Assembly (NCBI RefSeq): GCF_025907915.1
Contig: NZ_JAPAAF010000003.1
Location: forward strand, 62,001-126,000
Length of the DNA stretch: 64,000 nt
Source: Gaoshiqia sediminis
Lineage (GTDB): Bacteria > Bacteroidota > Bacteroidia > Bacteroidales > Prolixibacteraceae
Direction: 5' to 3'
The position numbers were made by a program, and so were the translations under genes. The notes beneath the pieces are model-generated. The model searched no databases, was not told the origin of the DNA, and saw nothing but the letters and a program-made list of their open reading frames with translations. Positions 54,311-63,991 of this stretch are shown here, piece by piece (the stretch's first letter is position 1; each line of letters opens with the position of its first letter).

Positions 54311-54317
54311 ATTAAAA

Positions 54318-54394
54318 AAGTTTCAAGTTCCAAATTCCGAGTTTCAAATTGTCCAGTTATCCAATGACCAGTAACCGGTAGCCAGAAGCCAGTT
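54318..54394 (-). repeat. Seven-bp phased array before the Gfo/Idh/MocA gene
   Basis: Plus-strand units AAGTTTC, AAGTTCC, AAATTCC, GAGTTTC and then AGTTA/CCAGTA/GCCAGAA/GCCAGTT-type units keep a 7-bp period across the whole 85-bp gap. On the coding strand they read GGAACTT-like and stop 8 bp before the start codon. Confidence 0.8.
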
Positions 54395-54395
54395 C

Positions 54396-55460
54396 TTACC
54401 GGTATTTCTCCACAATTTTCAACGCCGTATCAATATCCTTTTCCGATTTGAAATCGACATTGATGTGCAGCCCCTGGTTGCCCACATTATCCAGCAGCGG
54501 TTCCAGTTCGTCCAGGGTTACCCAGTTGGCCATCACCGATTTGCCTCCGGCCAGGATGCGTTTGTAAAGGTTGTACCAGCTGGGATCGCCGCCCTGCGGC
54601 TGCCCCACCCCGGGTGTCCACTGGATGGCGTTGAGTTCGTCAATTTCGAGCAAAGCATCCAGGTGGCGCTGAGCATCCACTCCGTCCAGGTGATAAAGCG
54701 TGTAGTCAATTTTCCGGCATTGCTCCCAAATATAGGGCTGCACAAAGCGCCGGAAATCTTCTTCGGAAATCATGATGGACAGGTCACATTGAAGCTTGGA
54801 AACCTTGCCAGGCCCCCAAATCGAGAAGTAGCAAAATGCCATTTCATCGCCCTCGCGGATGATGTTGTAGATGCGGTCGAACACCTCGAAATAGACATCG
54901 TTTACTTGCTGTAACTGCTGCTCCAGCCCGTCGGGGTCCATGATCATGTCCATCATCACTTCGCTGGTTCCTCGAATGCTGGCCAGCACATCCAGTCCTT
55001 CCACCAAATCGGGGCAACCCACATAGTAGCGGTTGGCCGAGTTTGCTTTGCAGGCTTTCAGCAAATCTTCGTGCAATTTCCAGTATGGGTCATTTTCATT
55101 AAACGTGAGGTTCAGCTCTTTGCCTTCGACATGTTTGATCCAGATAGTATCCTCGCCGCCATCGAGCACCGCACCCATCATGGCAGCCAGTGATCCCGGC
55201 CCCAGATGCGTATTGGCCACCGGCAAAATGTCGGCCTTAAACGAACTGCGCGACAACTGATAATGCAGGTTTTCGGCCCGCCATTTCGGGTCGAACCACA
55301 ATTGATGCAAATCGCGGGCCAGTGCGGGCGGAGGCACTACTTCATGCGGGGCGCCATCTTTTTGCAGATGTTCCCACATGCTCAGCACAATGCCTTTTCC
55401 GTTCCACCAATCGATATATCTTCTTTGGGATTCTTCCCAGTTGGTTTTCCAGGTTTTCAT
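54396..55460 (-). CDS. UroD-like (uroporphyrinogen decarboxylase-fold) protein of a sugar locus
   Basis: A 354-residue cytoplasmic protein with a UroD/MtaA-like TIM barrel: VLSMWEHLQKDGAPHEVV, YYVGCPDLVEGLDVLASIRG, LQCDLSIMISEEDFRRFVQPY, YHLDGVDAQRHLDALLEID and INVDFKSEKDIDTALKIVEKY. It lacks the His/Cys zinc pattern of the enzyme at 33957, so methyl transfer is not assured. Relatives occur in Bacteroidota carbohydrate loci with unknown function. It is 85 bp upstream of the Gfo/Idh/MocA gene. Start is the ATG at 55460. Confidence 0.75.
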   Translation of the reverse strand: MKTWKTNWEESQRRYIDWWNGKGIVLSMWEHLQKDGAPHEVVPPPALARDLHQLWFDPKWRAENLHYQLSRSSFKADILPVANTHLGPGSLAAMMGAVLDGGEDTIWIKHVEGKELNLTFNENDPYWKLHEDLLKACKANSANRYYVGCPDLVEGLDVLASIRGTSEVMMDMIMDPDGLEQQLQQVNDVYFEVFDRIYNIIREGDEMAFCYFSIWGPGKVSKLQCDLSIMISEEDFRRFVQPYIWEQCRKIDYTLYHLDGVDAQRHLDALLEIDELNAIQWTPGVGQPQGGDPSWYNLYKRILAGGKSVMANWVTLDELEPLLDNVGNQGLHINVDFKSEKDIDTALKIVEKYR

Positions 55461-55490
55461 TTTCGTTTCAAGTTTCGGGTTTTAAAATCC

Positions 55491-55525
55491 AGGTTCCAGA
55501 TTCCAAGTTCCAAGTTTCAAGTTTC
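55491..55525 (-). repeat. Five 7-bp units before the UroD-like gene
   Basis: AGGTTCC, AGATTCC, AAGTTCC, AAGTTTC and AAGTTTC on the plus strand, that is GGAACTT-type units on the coding strand, ending about 30 bp before the ATG at 55460. Nothing else is seen in 55526-55625. Confidence 0.85.
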
Positions 55526-55625
55526 AAAATTAAAGAGTGCCAGTTTCTTCGGCATTGGAAATCGATCATTCAATATTGATTATTTAATTGACAATTAATG
55601 TTTTCTAACCAATGGTTCTCCTTCA

Positions 55626-57905
55626 TTATTGGTTGATCTTCCCATTCCATAATTCCGTCAAAATGCTGTCTGCTATTCCACGATAGTTTTCATCAAATTT
55701 CAAAGAAACAGTTTTTGCCAAATCTATCTCATCCGTATTGCTAACAGGGTGCGGGTAAACCGGGATTTGTACGCCCAATTTCACCCAAACCGGCATTTCA
55801 TCCAGCGGGCACTCAAAATCGTTCAGCCAGCAGTTTCCTTCCGTTATTTTTCCACTGAACAGGTTCACCCAGGTTCCTTCGGGCAAGTAAATATCACGCG
55901 TGTTTTTGCTGTTCATCACCGGGACTACCAGGAAATCGTCGCCGAAATAATACTGGTCGTCGATGTGCCAGCACATCTTATCATCGGGGTGATGAAAAAT
56001 CAAGGCCCGCAATACCGGGAAACCTGTTTGGGTTGTCTTTTCGCTTTGTTCGAGCAAATAGGGGATCAGTGCATAACGCAGCTTCAACCACTTGCGCACG
56101 ATTCCGGCAATAGCGGGATATTCGTACGGTTCGCGTTTTGAGGTGCCATGATAACGGAGGTGCGAAGAGAATACGCCAAACTGGGTCCAGCGAACATACA
56201 GATCATCGGGAATGACCGAGTTCATAAAATCGGGCACCCCGTGAAATCCGGGTACATCGTGGCTCCAAAACCCAAAGCCCGACAAACCGATGTGCAGGCC
56301 ACCTTTCAGCGAACCGGCCAGGCCATCCCAGGAGCAGGCCGAATCACCTCCCCAATGCAGCGGGTAACGCTGGCAACCCGACCATCCGGCGCGGGCCCAA
56401 ACAATGCCATCGCCGGTAATTTCTTTCGTGACTTCGAATGCCGCTTTTTGGTATAGCAACGCATACAAGTTATTCAGCAGTTCGGGCTTCATGGCATGAT
56501 ATTCCGCATCCAGGTGAATGTCTTCCCCAAAGTCGGTTTTTATGCAAACCACGCCCATGTTTAACAGGTTGCGAAGAAGTTCCTTGTACCATTCCACCGC
56601 TTTTGGGTAAGTAAAATCGATGGTTCCGGCATAATCCAGCGCGCTGAAATTGGAACCGCCCTGCTTTTCCGTCTTTTTCAGGATGCACATGTATTTGTTT
56701 TCCAACGCCTCGTCGTGCTGCTCGGCTTTGGCAGCAATGTACGGCATTTGCCATAAGCTCACCTTAAAACCATCATCCCGAAGTTTGCGGATGAACTTTT
56801 CCGGTTCGGGGAATCGCTCGGGGTTGAACTTCCACTCGCACAGCCAATCGGTGCGGAACCAGCCGGTATCGAGGTGGATCACGTCGCAGGGAAAATCTTC
56901 CTGTCGCAGCCGGGCGCAGATTTGCTCCACTTCATCCGCCGAAAAATAGGTCATGCGGCTCATCCAGGTGCCGAAACTCCAAAGTGGCAACATGGTGGGA
57001 AAACCGGTAAGGCGCCGGTATTCGTACAGAATTTCTTCAGGAGTATCTCCGCCGATCAGGAACACATCCATTGCCGGTTCTTCGGTAAGCAACTGCACCG
57101 AGCGGGTGGAATGGTCGGCCAGCGAAAACTTGCTGGGTGCCGTGGTGTACATAAACAGGCCATACATTCGGCTCGACAGGTAAAACGGAATATTTTTGTA
57201 GGTACGGCGGTTGTTCACTCCTTGCCCGTCCTGGTTTTTCAGTTGAAACGTGTGCCCCGACAAATCCATTTTCGTGAAGCGTTCGCCGGTACCGACAAAT
57301 TTTTCATCCGCTTCGGCATGAAACGACATGGTAGTGCGACGCCACTGTCCTTCCCGCTCCACACAAGCCAGCGCAAAAGCATCGTGGCGGGCCGGGAAAA
57401 ACTGGTCGTAGGCGCTCAGTTCAACTTCCTTTTTCCCATCGGGCAGGAAAGTCATTTCCAGCGATTCGCGCGGAGGCGGTAGCAAATCGCTCCAGTGATC
57501 AATAGCGATCGGTTGCCGGTTGTGTCGGGCCCGTATCGTTCCGTTGGAATCCTTAACCAGCCATTTGTCTGCGTGCTTTTCAACTGACAAAGCTACAATT
57601 TTCAGTTCCGGGTCAATCGCCAGCATTTCCGAACCGGGCATGGACTGACCATCAAAAGCCACCGACAAGCGCAGTATTTTTTCGCCATAGGCCCTCAACC
57701 GCAACTCAAAGTTTTTGCGGTCAACGGTCAGGTCAGGATTCACGTCGTTTCCGGGCAGTTGCTTTTGAAATGGAATTTCAAAAACCACATCCGTCCCGTC
57801 AACCCGGGCATCAACGGGCATGCAGGTTTTCCACAAGCTTTCTTCGCCCAAACGGTTGGGGTCAAAGTCCAGAAAGTCGTAGAGTTGATAATTCGTTTGT
57901 TTCAT
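55626..57905 (-). CDS. GH31-family glycosidase (alpha-xylosidase-like)
   Basis: A 759-residue enzyme without a signal peptide, so cytoplasmic. The GH31 barrel carries the nucleophile region VVCIKTDFGEDIHLDAEY and the acid/base region YPLHWGGDSACSWDGL, with FWSHDVPGFHG and an N-terminal beta-sandwich (DEKFVGTGERFTKMDLSGH). The DFGED pattern is common in alpha-xylosidases of this family rather than in alpha-glucosidases, but specificity is inferred. It would act last, on xylosyl residues imported after trimming. The GH2 gene precedes it by 39 bp. Confidence 0.9.
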   Translation of the reverse strand: MKQTNYQLYDFLDFDPNRLGEESLWKTCMPVDARVDGTDVVFEIPFQKQLPGNDVNPDLTVDRKNFELRLRAYGEKILRLSVAFDGQSMPGSEMLAIDPELKIVALSVEKHADKWLVKDSNGTIRARHNRQPIAIDHWSDLLPPPRESLEMTFLPDGKKEVELSAYDQFFPARHDAFALACVEREGQWRRTTMSFHAEADEKFVGTGERFTKMDLSGHTFQLKNQDGQGVNNRRTYKNIPFYLSSRMYGLFMYTTAPSKFSLADHSTRSVQLLTEEPAMDVFLIGGDTPEEILYEYRRLTGFPTMLPLWSFGTWMSRMTYFSADEVEQICARLRQEDFPCDVIHLDTGWFRTDWLCEWKFNPERFPEPEKFIRKLRDDGFKVSLWQMPYIAAKAEQHDEALENKYMCILKKTEKQGGSNFSALDYAGTIDFTYPKAVEWYKELLRNLLNMGVVCIKTDFGEDIHLDAEYHAMKPELLNNLYALLYQKAAFEVTKEITGDGIVWARAGWSGCQRYPLHWGGDSACSWDGLAGSLKGGLHIGLSGFGFWSHDVPGFHGVPDFMNSVIPDDLYVRWTQFGVFSSHLRYHGTSKREPYEYPAIAGIVRKWLKLRYALIPYLLEQSEKTTQTGFPVLRALIFHHPDDKMCWHIDDQYYFGDDFLVVPVMNSKNTRDIYLPEGTWVNLFSGKITEGNCWLNDFECPLDEMPVWVKLGVQIPVYPHPVSNTDEIDLAKTVSLKFDENYRGIADSILTELWNGKINQ

Positions 57906-57944
57906 ATTCTGAGTGAATAATCATTTTAATAATTGAAAGCCAGA

Positions 57945-60900
57945 CTACTGTATTTTCAGGAAGTTGAAACCGATTGGCCCGCCTTCCATTAATTTAAACC
58001 GGATGGTATAGGTTCCGGCGTTGATGGTAGTATGTGTGTCGGTGCGCAGGCTTTTCAGCTTTTCGCCCGATGGCAAAAATTCCAGCGGCCCCTGCCACAT
58101 CACCCTTCCGTCGCGGCTCAAAATACTCATTTCCACCATCAGCGATTTTTCTGTCGGGTTCAAATAGCGGATTTCCAGCCCGTATTTTGAAGCCAGGCCA
58201 ACGGAAAATTGCCAGCTCACGGCATCATTTTTTCCGGGAAGAAGTATGCCTTCCTTTCCGGCCAATTCGGTTTTCCGGCTCTTGCCTGCCAGCGTGGCAT
58301 CCTCCACCCGGTACGTCACCGTTTCGCGCAGGTCGATGGCATCGTCCAGCTTGGTCACCGGAACAGCCGCCAACATCATCAGCCTAAATTCACCTTCATT
58401 CGGGAATTGGACTTTTTCACCAGTAACAAACCGCTTGCGGTACATGTGCCAGGTAGTCCCTCCGTTTTGGTTTGTTTTTACAATTTCAGGATGGTTTTTA
58501 AACCCAGCAGGCGCTTCTACAGAATCCTTCAGCGCGAAATACAGGTCTGCATCGGCATTGATTTTTAGCGATTTTAACTGGTCTGATAAGAAACCATCTT
58601 TGATTGCCGGTTGCAACCACTCCGCGCCGTACAACTCGGAAGGAAGGACGGCAAAACGCAGGTCAGCATCCGCAAAGCATTTATCACCAGTGTTGAGCCA
58701 TGTTTTGGCAGCAAACACGCCCGGCACGTTTCCCGACAACAACCTTTCCGAAGCCGTGGCGGGTGATATCTTTTTATCGGCAGTGGAAACAGCAATAGCG
58801 GAAATTACAGCCTGCCCGGCATCCACTTTCGGGAAAGAGATTTTAAGCTTCCCCCCGGTAGCCGTTGCTTGAAGCGTTTTTTTCAGCATCCGGTTAACCC
58901 CCGCCTCGCTCCAGATGTCCAGCTTTTTAAGCATCACTTCATCGTTTACCGCCACATCGAACAAGCGCCATCCGCGGCAATCCAGTCCGCCGCCTTTACC
59001 ATACCAGGGTTCCGTAAAGAACAATTCGACCTGGTACTCGCCATCGGGCACCGGAAACTCGTACGAAAGTTTATGTCGTCCGTAGCGGTAGCTCTGTAAA
59101 AGCGGCCAGTCGAGCGTGCCCTGCACCGGATCGTACGACTGCCGCTGGCTGCCGTAAAAGGCCGGAAGCCCATCGTAATCGTCCGTCCACGAGCCAGAGC
59201 CCCACGATTTTTCATCCGATTTCCGTACATCGGCCATCCAGGTATGGCCGTCTGCATCAACATAGTCTGGACCGCCGCAATTTACCCGGTACAGGTAATT
59301 CCGGTCAGTACCGGAGGTCAACGGTTCCGCCTTTCCTGCCAGCGCTTCAATGCCCTCGGCTACCGGCAAATGGTGCAATACGATGTAATCTTCGGCCACC
59401 TTTTTACCGTTTACATATCCTTCGGCATACAAAACATTCGTTTGAACATCCACTTCATTCCAAACAAAATGATTTCCCTTGCCGGGATTTGACTTTCGTC
59501 CGAATGAACGCGATTTCAACCCATTGAACAGTTCCACTTCATCGCAATTGGAAAAGACCCGGATACCGCTTTTCACGCCGGGTTCGAGCCAACGATCGGG
59601 CCAGCTGTGCGACACGATGTAAACCATTGGTTCGGTTTTTTTGGGCGCATAATTGGCCCGGTACATATACCAGGAATCCAACGGTTCGCCCCAGATGGTG
59701 ATAATGCCTTTATAATTGACCGGTCCCAGGCGATCCAGCTCGCGCATGCCTTCCCCGCCCTGCGTTCGTCCGGGGTTTTCGTGCGAGGTGAGCAGCCAGT
59801 GGTACTGTCCGCAACATTGATCGCTAACCGATTCGGCCAAACGAATTTTAGATTCCATCAGCAGGTTGAAACGGTCTTCGCTGTAAATGCCGTTCTGGTC
59901 GAATTCGCCCTCGGTGTGCAAGTCGGCGCTTCGCCAGGCGCCATATTCCCCGTTGAGCAACTGCCTGGATATTTCTTCGGCATACAAATCGGGGTTGCCG
60001 CCATAGGTGCCCGACCAATTCTGAATGACATTCCAGTCGGTGCCGGTGCCCCCATTGCAAGTTGTGATCAAACGCTGACTGGATGCCGTTGGGTCGAGCT
60101 GCCGGATGAGGTCGGAACATTCTTCAGCAAAATCGGTGGGCAGGGTGCTTTCGTTCTCGAGCCCCCACAGAATAATGGAAGGACTGTTACGTCGTTCCCG
60201 GATCCAGTCGGTCATCAACTGTTTAAAGTTTCGGCGGAAGTCCGGATTGTCGAACCAGATGTGGGCGGCCATTTGCGGCCACCACAAAATACCGTGGCGA
60301 TCCCATTCGGCTTGATAGCGCAGGTTGTGCGGCTGGTGGGCATCGCGAAACGAATTGTAGCCAGCAGCCAGCACCTGGTCCACGCGGGCCTGCACCTGTT
60401 CATCCGAAAAAGCATGGCTCTGCCCGATGAGATGCTCGTACTCGGCCGTTCCGTTGATAAAAACCGGCTTCCCGTTCAGGTAGAAACGATTGGTGGGGTT
60501 ATCTCCAAAGATGTCCCATTTAATCCAGCGAATGCCGTACGGAGTTTTCAGCTCATCCACCAACCGGCCATTTTCATACAGCTCGGTGTGGACGGTGTAT
60601 AAATACGGATCTTCGAGCGCCCACAAACGCGGATTTTTCAGCGTGTTGAATGATTGCCGAACCGTGTCCATCTGTCCGGCCGCCAGACGAATTTCTTCTT
60701 CAACACGACTAAAGACCTTGCCTTTATCGTCTTTCAAACTATTCACCACCCGGATGGAAACTTCATTTTGCTGATAGTTTTTCACCTCCGTGGTGAGGTG
60801 GAGTGTCGCTTCTTCTTCCGAAATGTTTTCATCATTCCAGATGTGTACGCCAAACGGCTCGATGCGCACCGGGTCAGTGACGATCAGATGTACAGGGCGA

Positions 60901-61514
60901 AAAATCCCCATGGGTTGGCTTCCTTCCGAAAAGCCCCACTCCGGGCTGCAACCGCCGCACACCCAGGGCAAATCCCGAATGTCAGCCGGGTGATCGGCAC
61001 GAACGGCCAACACGTTTTCACTTTCAGGCTGAATAAAATCGGTCACATCCAGGGTAAACGAGGTACGGCCTCCGGCATGATAGCCAATCGAATCGCCGTT
61101 CAACCAAACCGTTGCATACGAGCCAACGCCTTCGAACCAAAGAAAGTACCGTTTGCCTGGCTGCGCCTGGTCCACGCTGAAGGTTTTGCGGTACCAGGCA
61201 TTACCGTGACGGTTTCCGTGGCGAAGACGACGGTAGCCCCCGTAATCGTCCCAGTTGTGGGGGACATCCACTTTTAGCCAGCCGTCGGTGGCAAAATCCG
61301 GCTGTTGAAATCCGGCAAATGCTGCCGAAGACGAATCATCGGCAACCGTGAGCCAATCCGCATTCAGCAATTGCTGGCGGCGAATGTTCGGTTGCTCCGT
61401 TTGGGAACAGGAGAACAGGCTCCCCGCCAAAAAAATCATTAAAAACAGGTGTAAACATTTCCGGCTGCACCGGCCCAAGTTCTGCATCATCATTCTGCCT
61501 TTCTCTGGTATCAT
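57945..61514 (-). CDS. Exported GH2-family glycosidase with malectin-like domain
   Basis: A 1,189-residue protein, probably a beta-galactosidase. A lipoprotein signal (MIFLAGSLFSCS) is followed by the GH2 sugar-binding sandwich (RKTFSVDQAQPGKRYFLWFE), Ig-like domain, and barrel with the acid/base segment SIILWGLENES. The nucleophile is probably the Glu in LLNGEYGAW. After the barrel comes a malectin-like carbohydrate-binding domain (RVNCGGPDYVDADGHTW, DGEYQVELFFTEPWYG) and a further beta-rich C-terminal part. The ATG at 61514 overlaps the GH95 stop by one base (TAATG), showing coupling; the ATG at 61487 is an alternative. Confidence 0.88.
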   Translation of the reverse strand: MIPEKGRMMMQNLGRCSRKCLHLFLMIFLAGSLFSCSQTEQPNIRRQQLLNADWLTVADDSSSAAFAGFQQPDFATDGWLKVDVPHNWDDYGGYRRLRHGNRHGNAWYRKTFSVDQAQPGKRYFLWFEGVGSYATVWLNGDSIGYHAGGRTSFTLDVTDFIQPESENVLAVRADHPADIRDLPWVCGGCSPEWGFSEGSQPMGIFRPVHLIVTDPVRIEPFGVHIWNDENISEEEATLHLTTEVKNYQQNEVSIRVVNSLKDDKGKVFSRVEEEIRLAAGQMDTVRQSFNTLKNPRLWALEDPYLYTVHTELYENGRLVDELKTPYGIRWIKWDIFGDNPTNRFYLNGKPVFINGTAEYEHLIGQSHAFSDEQVQARVDQVLAAGYNSFRDAHQPHNLRYQAEWDRHGILWWPQMAAHIWFDNPDFRRNFKQLMTDWIRERRNSPSIILWGLENESTLPTDFAEECSDLIRQLDPTASSQRLITTCNGGTGTDWNVIQNWSGTYGGNPDLYAEEISRQLLNGEYGAWRSADLHTEGEFDQNGIYSEDRFNLLMESKIRLAESVSDQCCGQYHWLLTSHENPGRTQGGEGMRELDRLGPVNYKGIITIWGEPLDSWYMYRANYAPKKTEPMVYIVSHSWPDRWLEPGVKSGIRVFSNCDEVELFNGLKSRSFGRKSNPGKGNHFVWNEVDVQTNVLYAEGYVNGKKVAEDYIVLHHLPVAEGIEALAGKAEPLTSGTDRNYLYRVNCGGPDYVDADGHTWMADVRKSDEKSWGSGSWTDDYDGLPAFYGSQRQSYDPVQGTLDWPLLQSYRYGRHKLSYEFPVPDGEYQVELFFTEPWYGKGGGLDCRGWRLFDVAVNDEVMLKKLDIWSEAGVNRMLKKTLQATATGGKLKISFPKVDAGQAVISAIAVSTADKKISPATASERLLSGNVPGVFAAKTWLNTGDKCFADADLRFAVLPSELYGAEWLQPAIKDGFLSDQLKSLKINADADLYFALKDSVEAPAGFKNHPEIVKTNQNGGTTWHMYRKRFVTGEKVQFPNEGEFRLMMLAAVPVTKLDDAIDLRETVTYRVEDATLAGKSRKTELAGKEGILLPGKNDAVSWQFSVGLASKYGLEIRYLNPTEKSLMVEMSILSRDGRVMWQGPLEFLPSGEKLKSLRTDTHTTINAGTYTIRFKLMEGGPIGFNFLKIQ

Positions 61515-63991
61515 TATTTTTTCAGTTCAAAAGTGTAGCTCGTCCCGGCTTCGGTTTGAAAGTCGTAGAGGAAGGTTTTCGGTGTTTTCACGCCCTTTAG
61601 TTTTGCCTTGGATGAAATCAGCGGGTCCTTGATTTCATTGAGCTGATAAAACGGGTTGGGATTACTTCCTTTTGCAGCCACCAAGGCAGCGCCGTCAGCC
61701 GACTGAACCGGTTGTTTCACCCGGATGCGGCAGTTTCCGCCCAACGACGAGTGAATAGTGAATGTTTTTATTTTGCCGTTCTCCCAGCTTAAGTCCACCT
61801 CAAAGCCGCCACGTGCTTTCAGCCCTTTGATTTCTCCTTTCTGCCAGCGATCGGGCAAAGCAGGAAGCAGGAAGATGTTGCCATCGTAACTTTGCATCAG
61901 CATTTCGGCGATGCCGGCTGCACAGCCAAAGTTGCCATCAATTTGAAAAGGCGGATGGGCATCGAACAGGTTCGGATAGGTACCGCCCGATTCCTTCCCC
62001 CGGTTGTTGCGTAGCGATGGCGACAGCTGATCGCCAATCATTTTCAGCGCATGATTACCATCCAGGATACGGGCCCAGAGGTTCACCTTCCAGCCCATCG
62101 ACCAGCCGGTTGACTCATCGCCCCGGTAAACAAGCGAATTACGAGCGGCCTCGAAGAGTTTCGGGGTAAGGAAAGGCGAAATTTGATTGCTTGGGTGCAT
62201 CGCGTACAAATGCGAAACATGGCGATGTTTGTCGTCCACGCGGTCCCAGTCTTTGATCCATTCCTGCAGCTGGCTGTGCTGCCCGATCTGCATGGGCGGC
62301 AGACGATCTTTGGCCGCAGCCAGCGAGTCCGCAAAAGCCTGATCGACCTCCAACATTTCCGAGGCCCGAATCACATTCGAGAACAGGTCGAACACCAGCT
62401 GGTTGTCCATCGTGTTGCCCACGCCCACGTTGATTTTGGGCAGGTAAGCATTCTCGGGCGATACCGAAGGACCGATCACCAGCCATCCGTGCGTTGGTTC
62501 TTCAATCAAAATATCGAGCAGAAACTCCGCCGCCCCTTTCATGGCCGGGTAAGCTTCCTGTAAAAAATCTTGATTACCGGTGTACAGGTAATGCTCCCAC
62601 ACATGCTGGCACACCCAGGCGCCACCAGTGGGCCACAAGCCCGAGCGCGCCCAATCGATGGGACCTGTTACGCGCCAGATGTCGGTATTGTGGTGAAGCA
62701 CCCAACCACGAGCGTTGTAAAGCTTGCGGGCAGTTTCCTGTCCACTTTGCGAAAGCTCCTTCACCATCGTCAGGAAAGGTTCGTGCAGTTCCGACAGGTT
62801 GGTCAGCTCTGCCGGCCAGTAGTTCATTTCAGCGTTGATGTTGGTGGTGTATTTGCTGTCCCAGGGCGGAGTGACACGGTCGTTCCAGATGCCTTGCAGG
62901 GTCATGGGCTGCGTGCCCGGCTGCGAGGCCGAAATCATCAGGTAACGGCCAAACTGAAAATACAGACTGACCAGTTGGGGGTCGTCGCCCTCTTTAAATT
63001 GCTCAACGCGCTCGTTGGTTGGCAAAGCTGCGGCGGCGGTTTCACCCAAATCGATGGATACCCGGTTGAAATAGCGGTGGTAAATCGCTTCGTGTTTGGC
63101 TTTGGCCGCGTCAAAATCATCGTTCAACGCGGTTTTCAACATGGAAGAAGCCGTTGCCAAACCGTCTCCGCTGATGTCATTATAATTCTTAAAGTTTGAA
63201 GCGATAGAAATGTAAATTGTGGCCTGGTCGGCATCTTTAATCTCCAATCCTTTTTCGTTTAGCGCCAATTCGCCGCCCTGTAAAACAGGCTTCACCAGCG
63301 CTTCGAAGCGAACCTGGCCCAGTACGCCTTCGTGGTCGTCGGTAATGCCCGAGAGATGAATAGTCGAGTCTTTTTCAAGCATGATGCGACTGCGCAAATC
63401 ACAGTTCAGGCCCAGGGTACAGTTGATTTTTCCACCCTGCCCGGCAGTCAGCCGAACCATGATGGCTCCGTTGTCGAGCGAAGCCATGTACTCGCGGGTG
63501 TAGGTTACGCCGTTCAGCTCGTAAGTCACTTTCGACGAGGCATTGGCGATGTCGAGCTCGCGGTAATAATTTATCACCTGCTCGTGCCCGGGGAAAGTCA
63601 GCCACAGATTGCCGACCGGTTGGTACATCATGCCGCTGTTTAGCGAAAGCTTTTCGGCATTGGCCAAATCATCGGTTTCCTGGTACTTCCCTTCAAAAAA
63701 CAAGTCAACCAACTTTGGAAGCAAGGCTGCCTTTTCGGGGTTTACATTGCTGTTTGGCCCACCCGACCAAACGGTTTCTTCATTTAATTGGATCTGGTCA
63801 ATGCCGGTGGCGCCGTAAATCATGGCCCCCAGGCGACCGTTCCCGATGGGAAGCGCCTCGTTCCAATTGGCAGCAGGCTGTTGATACCAAAGTTTTAGTT
63901 TTGTCGTCGTTTGTGCCGACAGACTGATTGTCAGCAAAACCAGCGGTAATAACCATATTTTCCGAACCATCTCTTTTTTCTTTACGATCAT
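61514..63991 (-). CDS. Exported GH95-family alpha-L-fucosidase-like enzyme
   Basis: An 825-residue protein with signal peptide (IWLLPLVLLTISLSAQ). The N-terminal beta-domain opens LWYQQPAANWNEALPIGNGRLGAMIYG and INQLNEETVWSGG-like motifs typical of GH95, and the (alpha/alpha)6 barrel has GIWNDRVTPPWDSKYTTNINAEMNYWPAE, GWVLHHNTDIWRVTGP, and NLFDAHPPFQIDGNFG. GH95 enzymes invert alpha-1,2-fucosyl linkages, and some act on L-galactose. Start is taken at the ATG 63991, with 63970 (MVRKIWLL) equally possible. Upstream of it only 9 bp remain in the window. Confidence 0.92.
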   Translation of the reverse strand: MIVKKKEMVRKIWLLPLVLLTISLSAQTTTKLKLWYQQPAANWNEALPIGNGRLGAMIYGATGIDQIQLNEETVWSGGPNSNVNPEKAALLPKLVDLFFEGKYQETDDLANAEKLSLNSGMMYQPVGNLWLTFPGHEQVINYYRELDIANASSKVTYELNGVTYTREYMASLDNGAIMVRLTAGQGGKINCTLGLNCDLRSRIMLEKDSTIHLSGITDDHEGVLGQVRFEALVKPVLQGGELALNEKGLEIKDADQATIYISIASNFKNYNDISGDGLATASSMLKTALNDDFDAAKAKHEAIYHRYFNRVSIDLGETAAAALPTNERVEQFKEGDDPQLVSLYFQFGRYLMISASQPGTQPMTLQGIWNDRVTPPWDSKYTTNINAEMNYWPAELTNLSELHEPFLTMVKELSQSGQETARKLYNARGWVLHHNTDIWRVTGPIDWARSGLWPTGGAWVCQHVWEHYLYTGNQDFLQEAYPAMKGAAEFLLDILIEEPTHGWLVIGPSVSPENAYLPKINVGVGNTMDNQLVFDLFSNVIRASEMLEVDQAFADSLAAAKDRLPPMQIGQHSQLQEWIKDWDRVDDKHRHVSHLYAMHPSNQISPFLTPKLFEAARNSLVYRGDESTGWSMGWKVNLWARILDGNHALKMIGDQLSPSLRNNRGKESGGTYPNLFDAHPPFQIDGNFGCAAGIAEMLMQSYDGNIFLLPALPDRWQKGEIKGLKARGGFEVDLSWENGKIKTFTIHSSLGGNCRIRVKQPVQSADGAALVAAKGSNPNPFYQLNEIKDPLISSKAKLKGVKTPKTFLYDFQTEAGTSYTFELKK

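Noticed and set aside
59607-60602. 331-codon plus-strand frame opposite the GH2 gene
   Set aside because: Antisense shadow of the GH2 barrel coding region.
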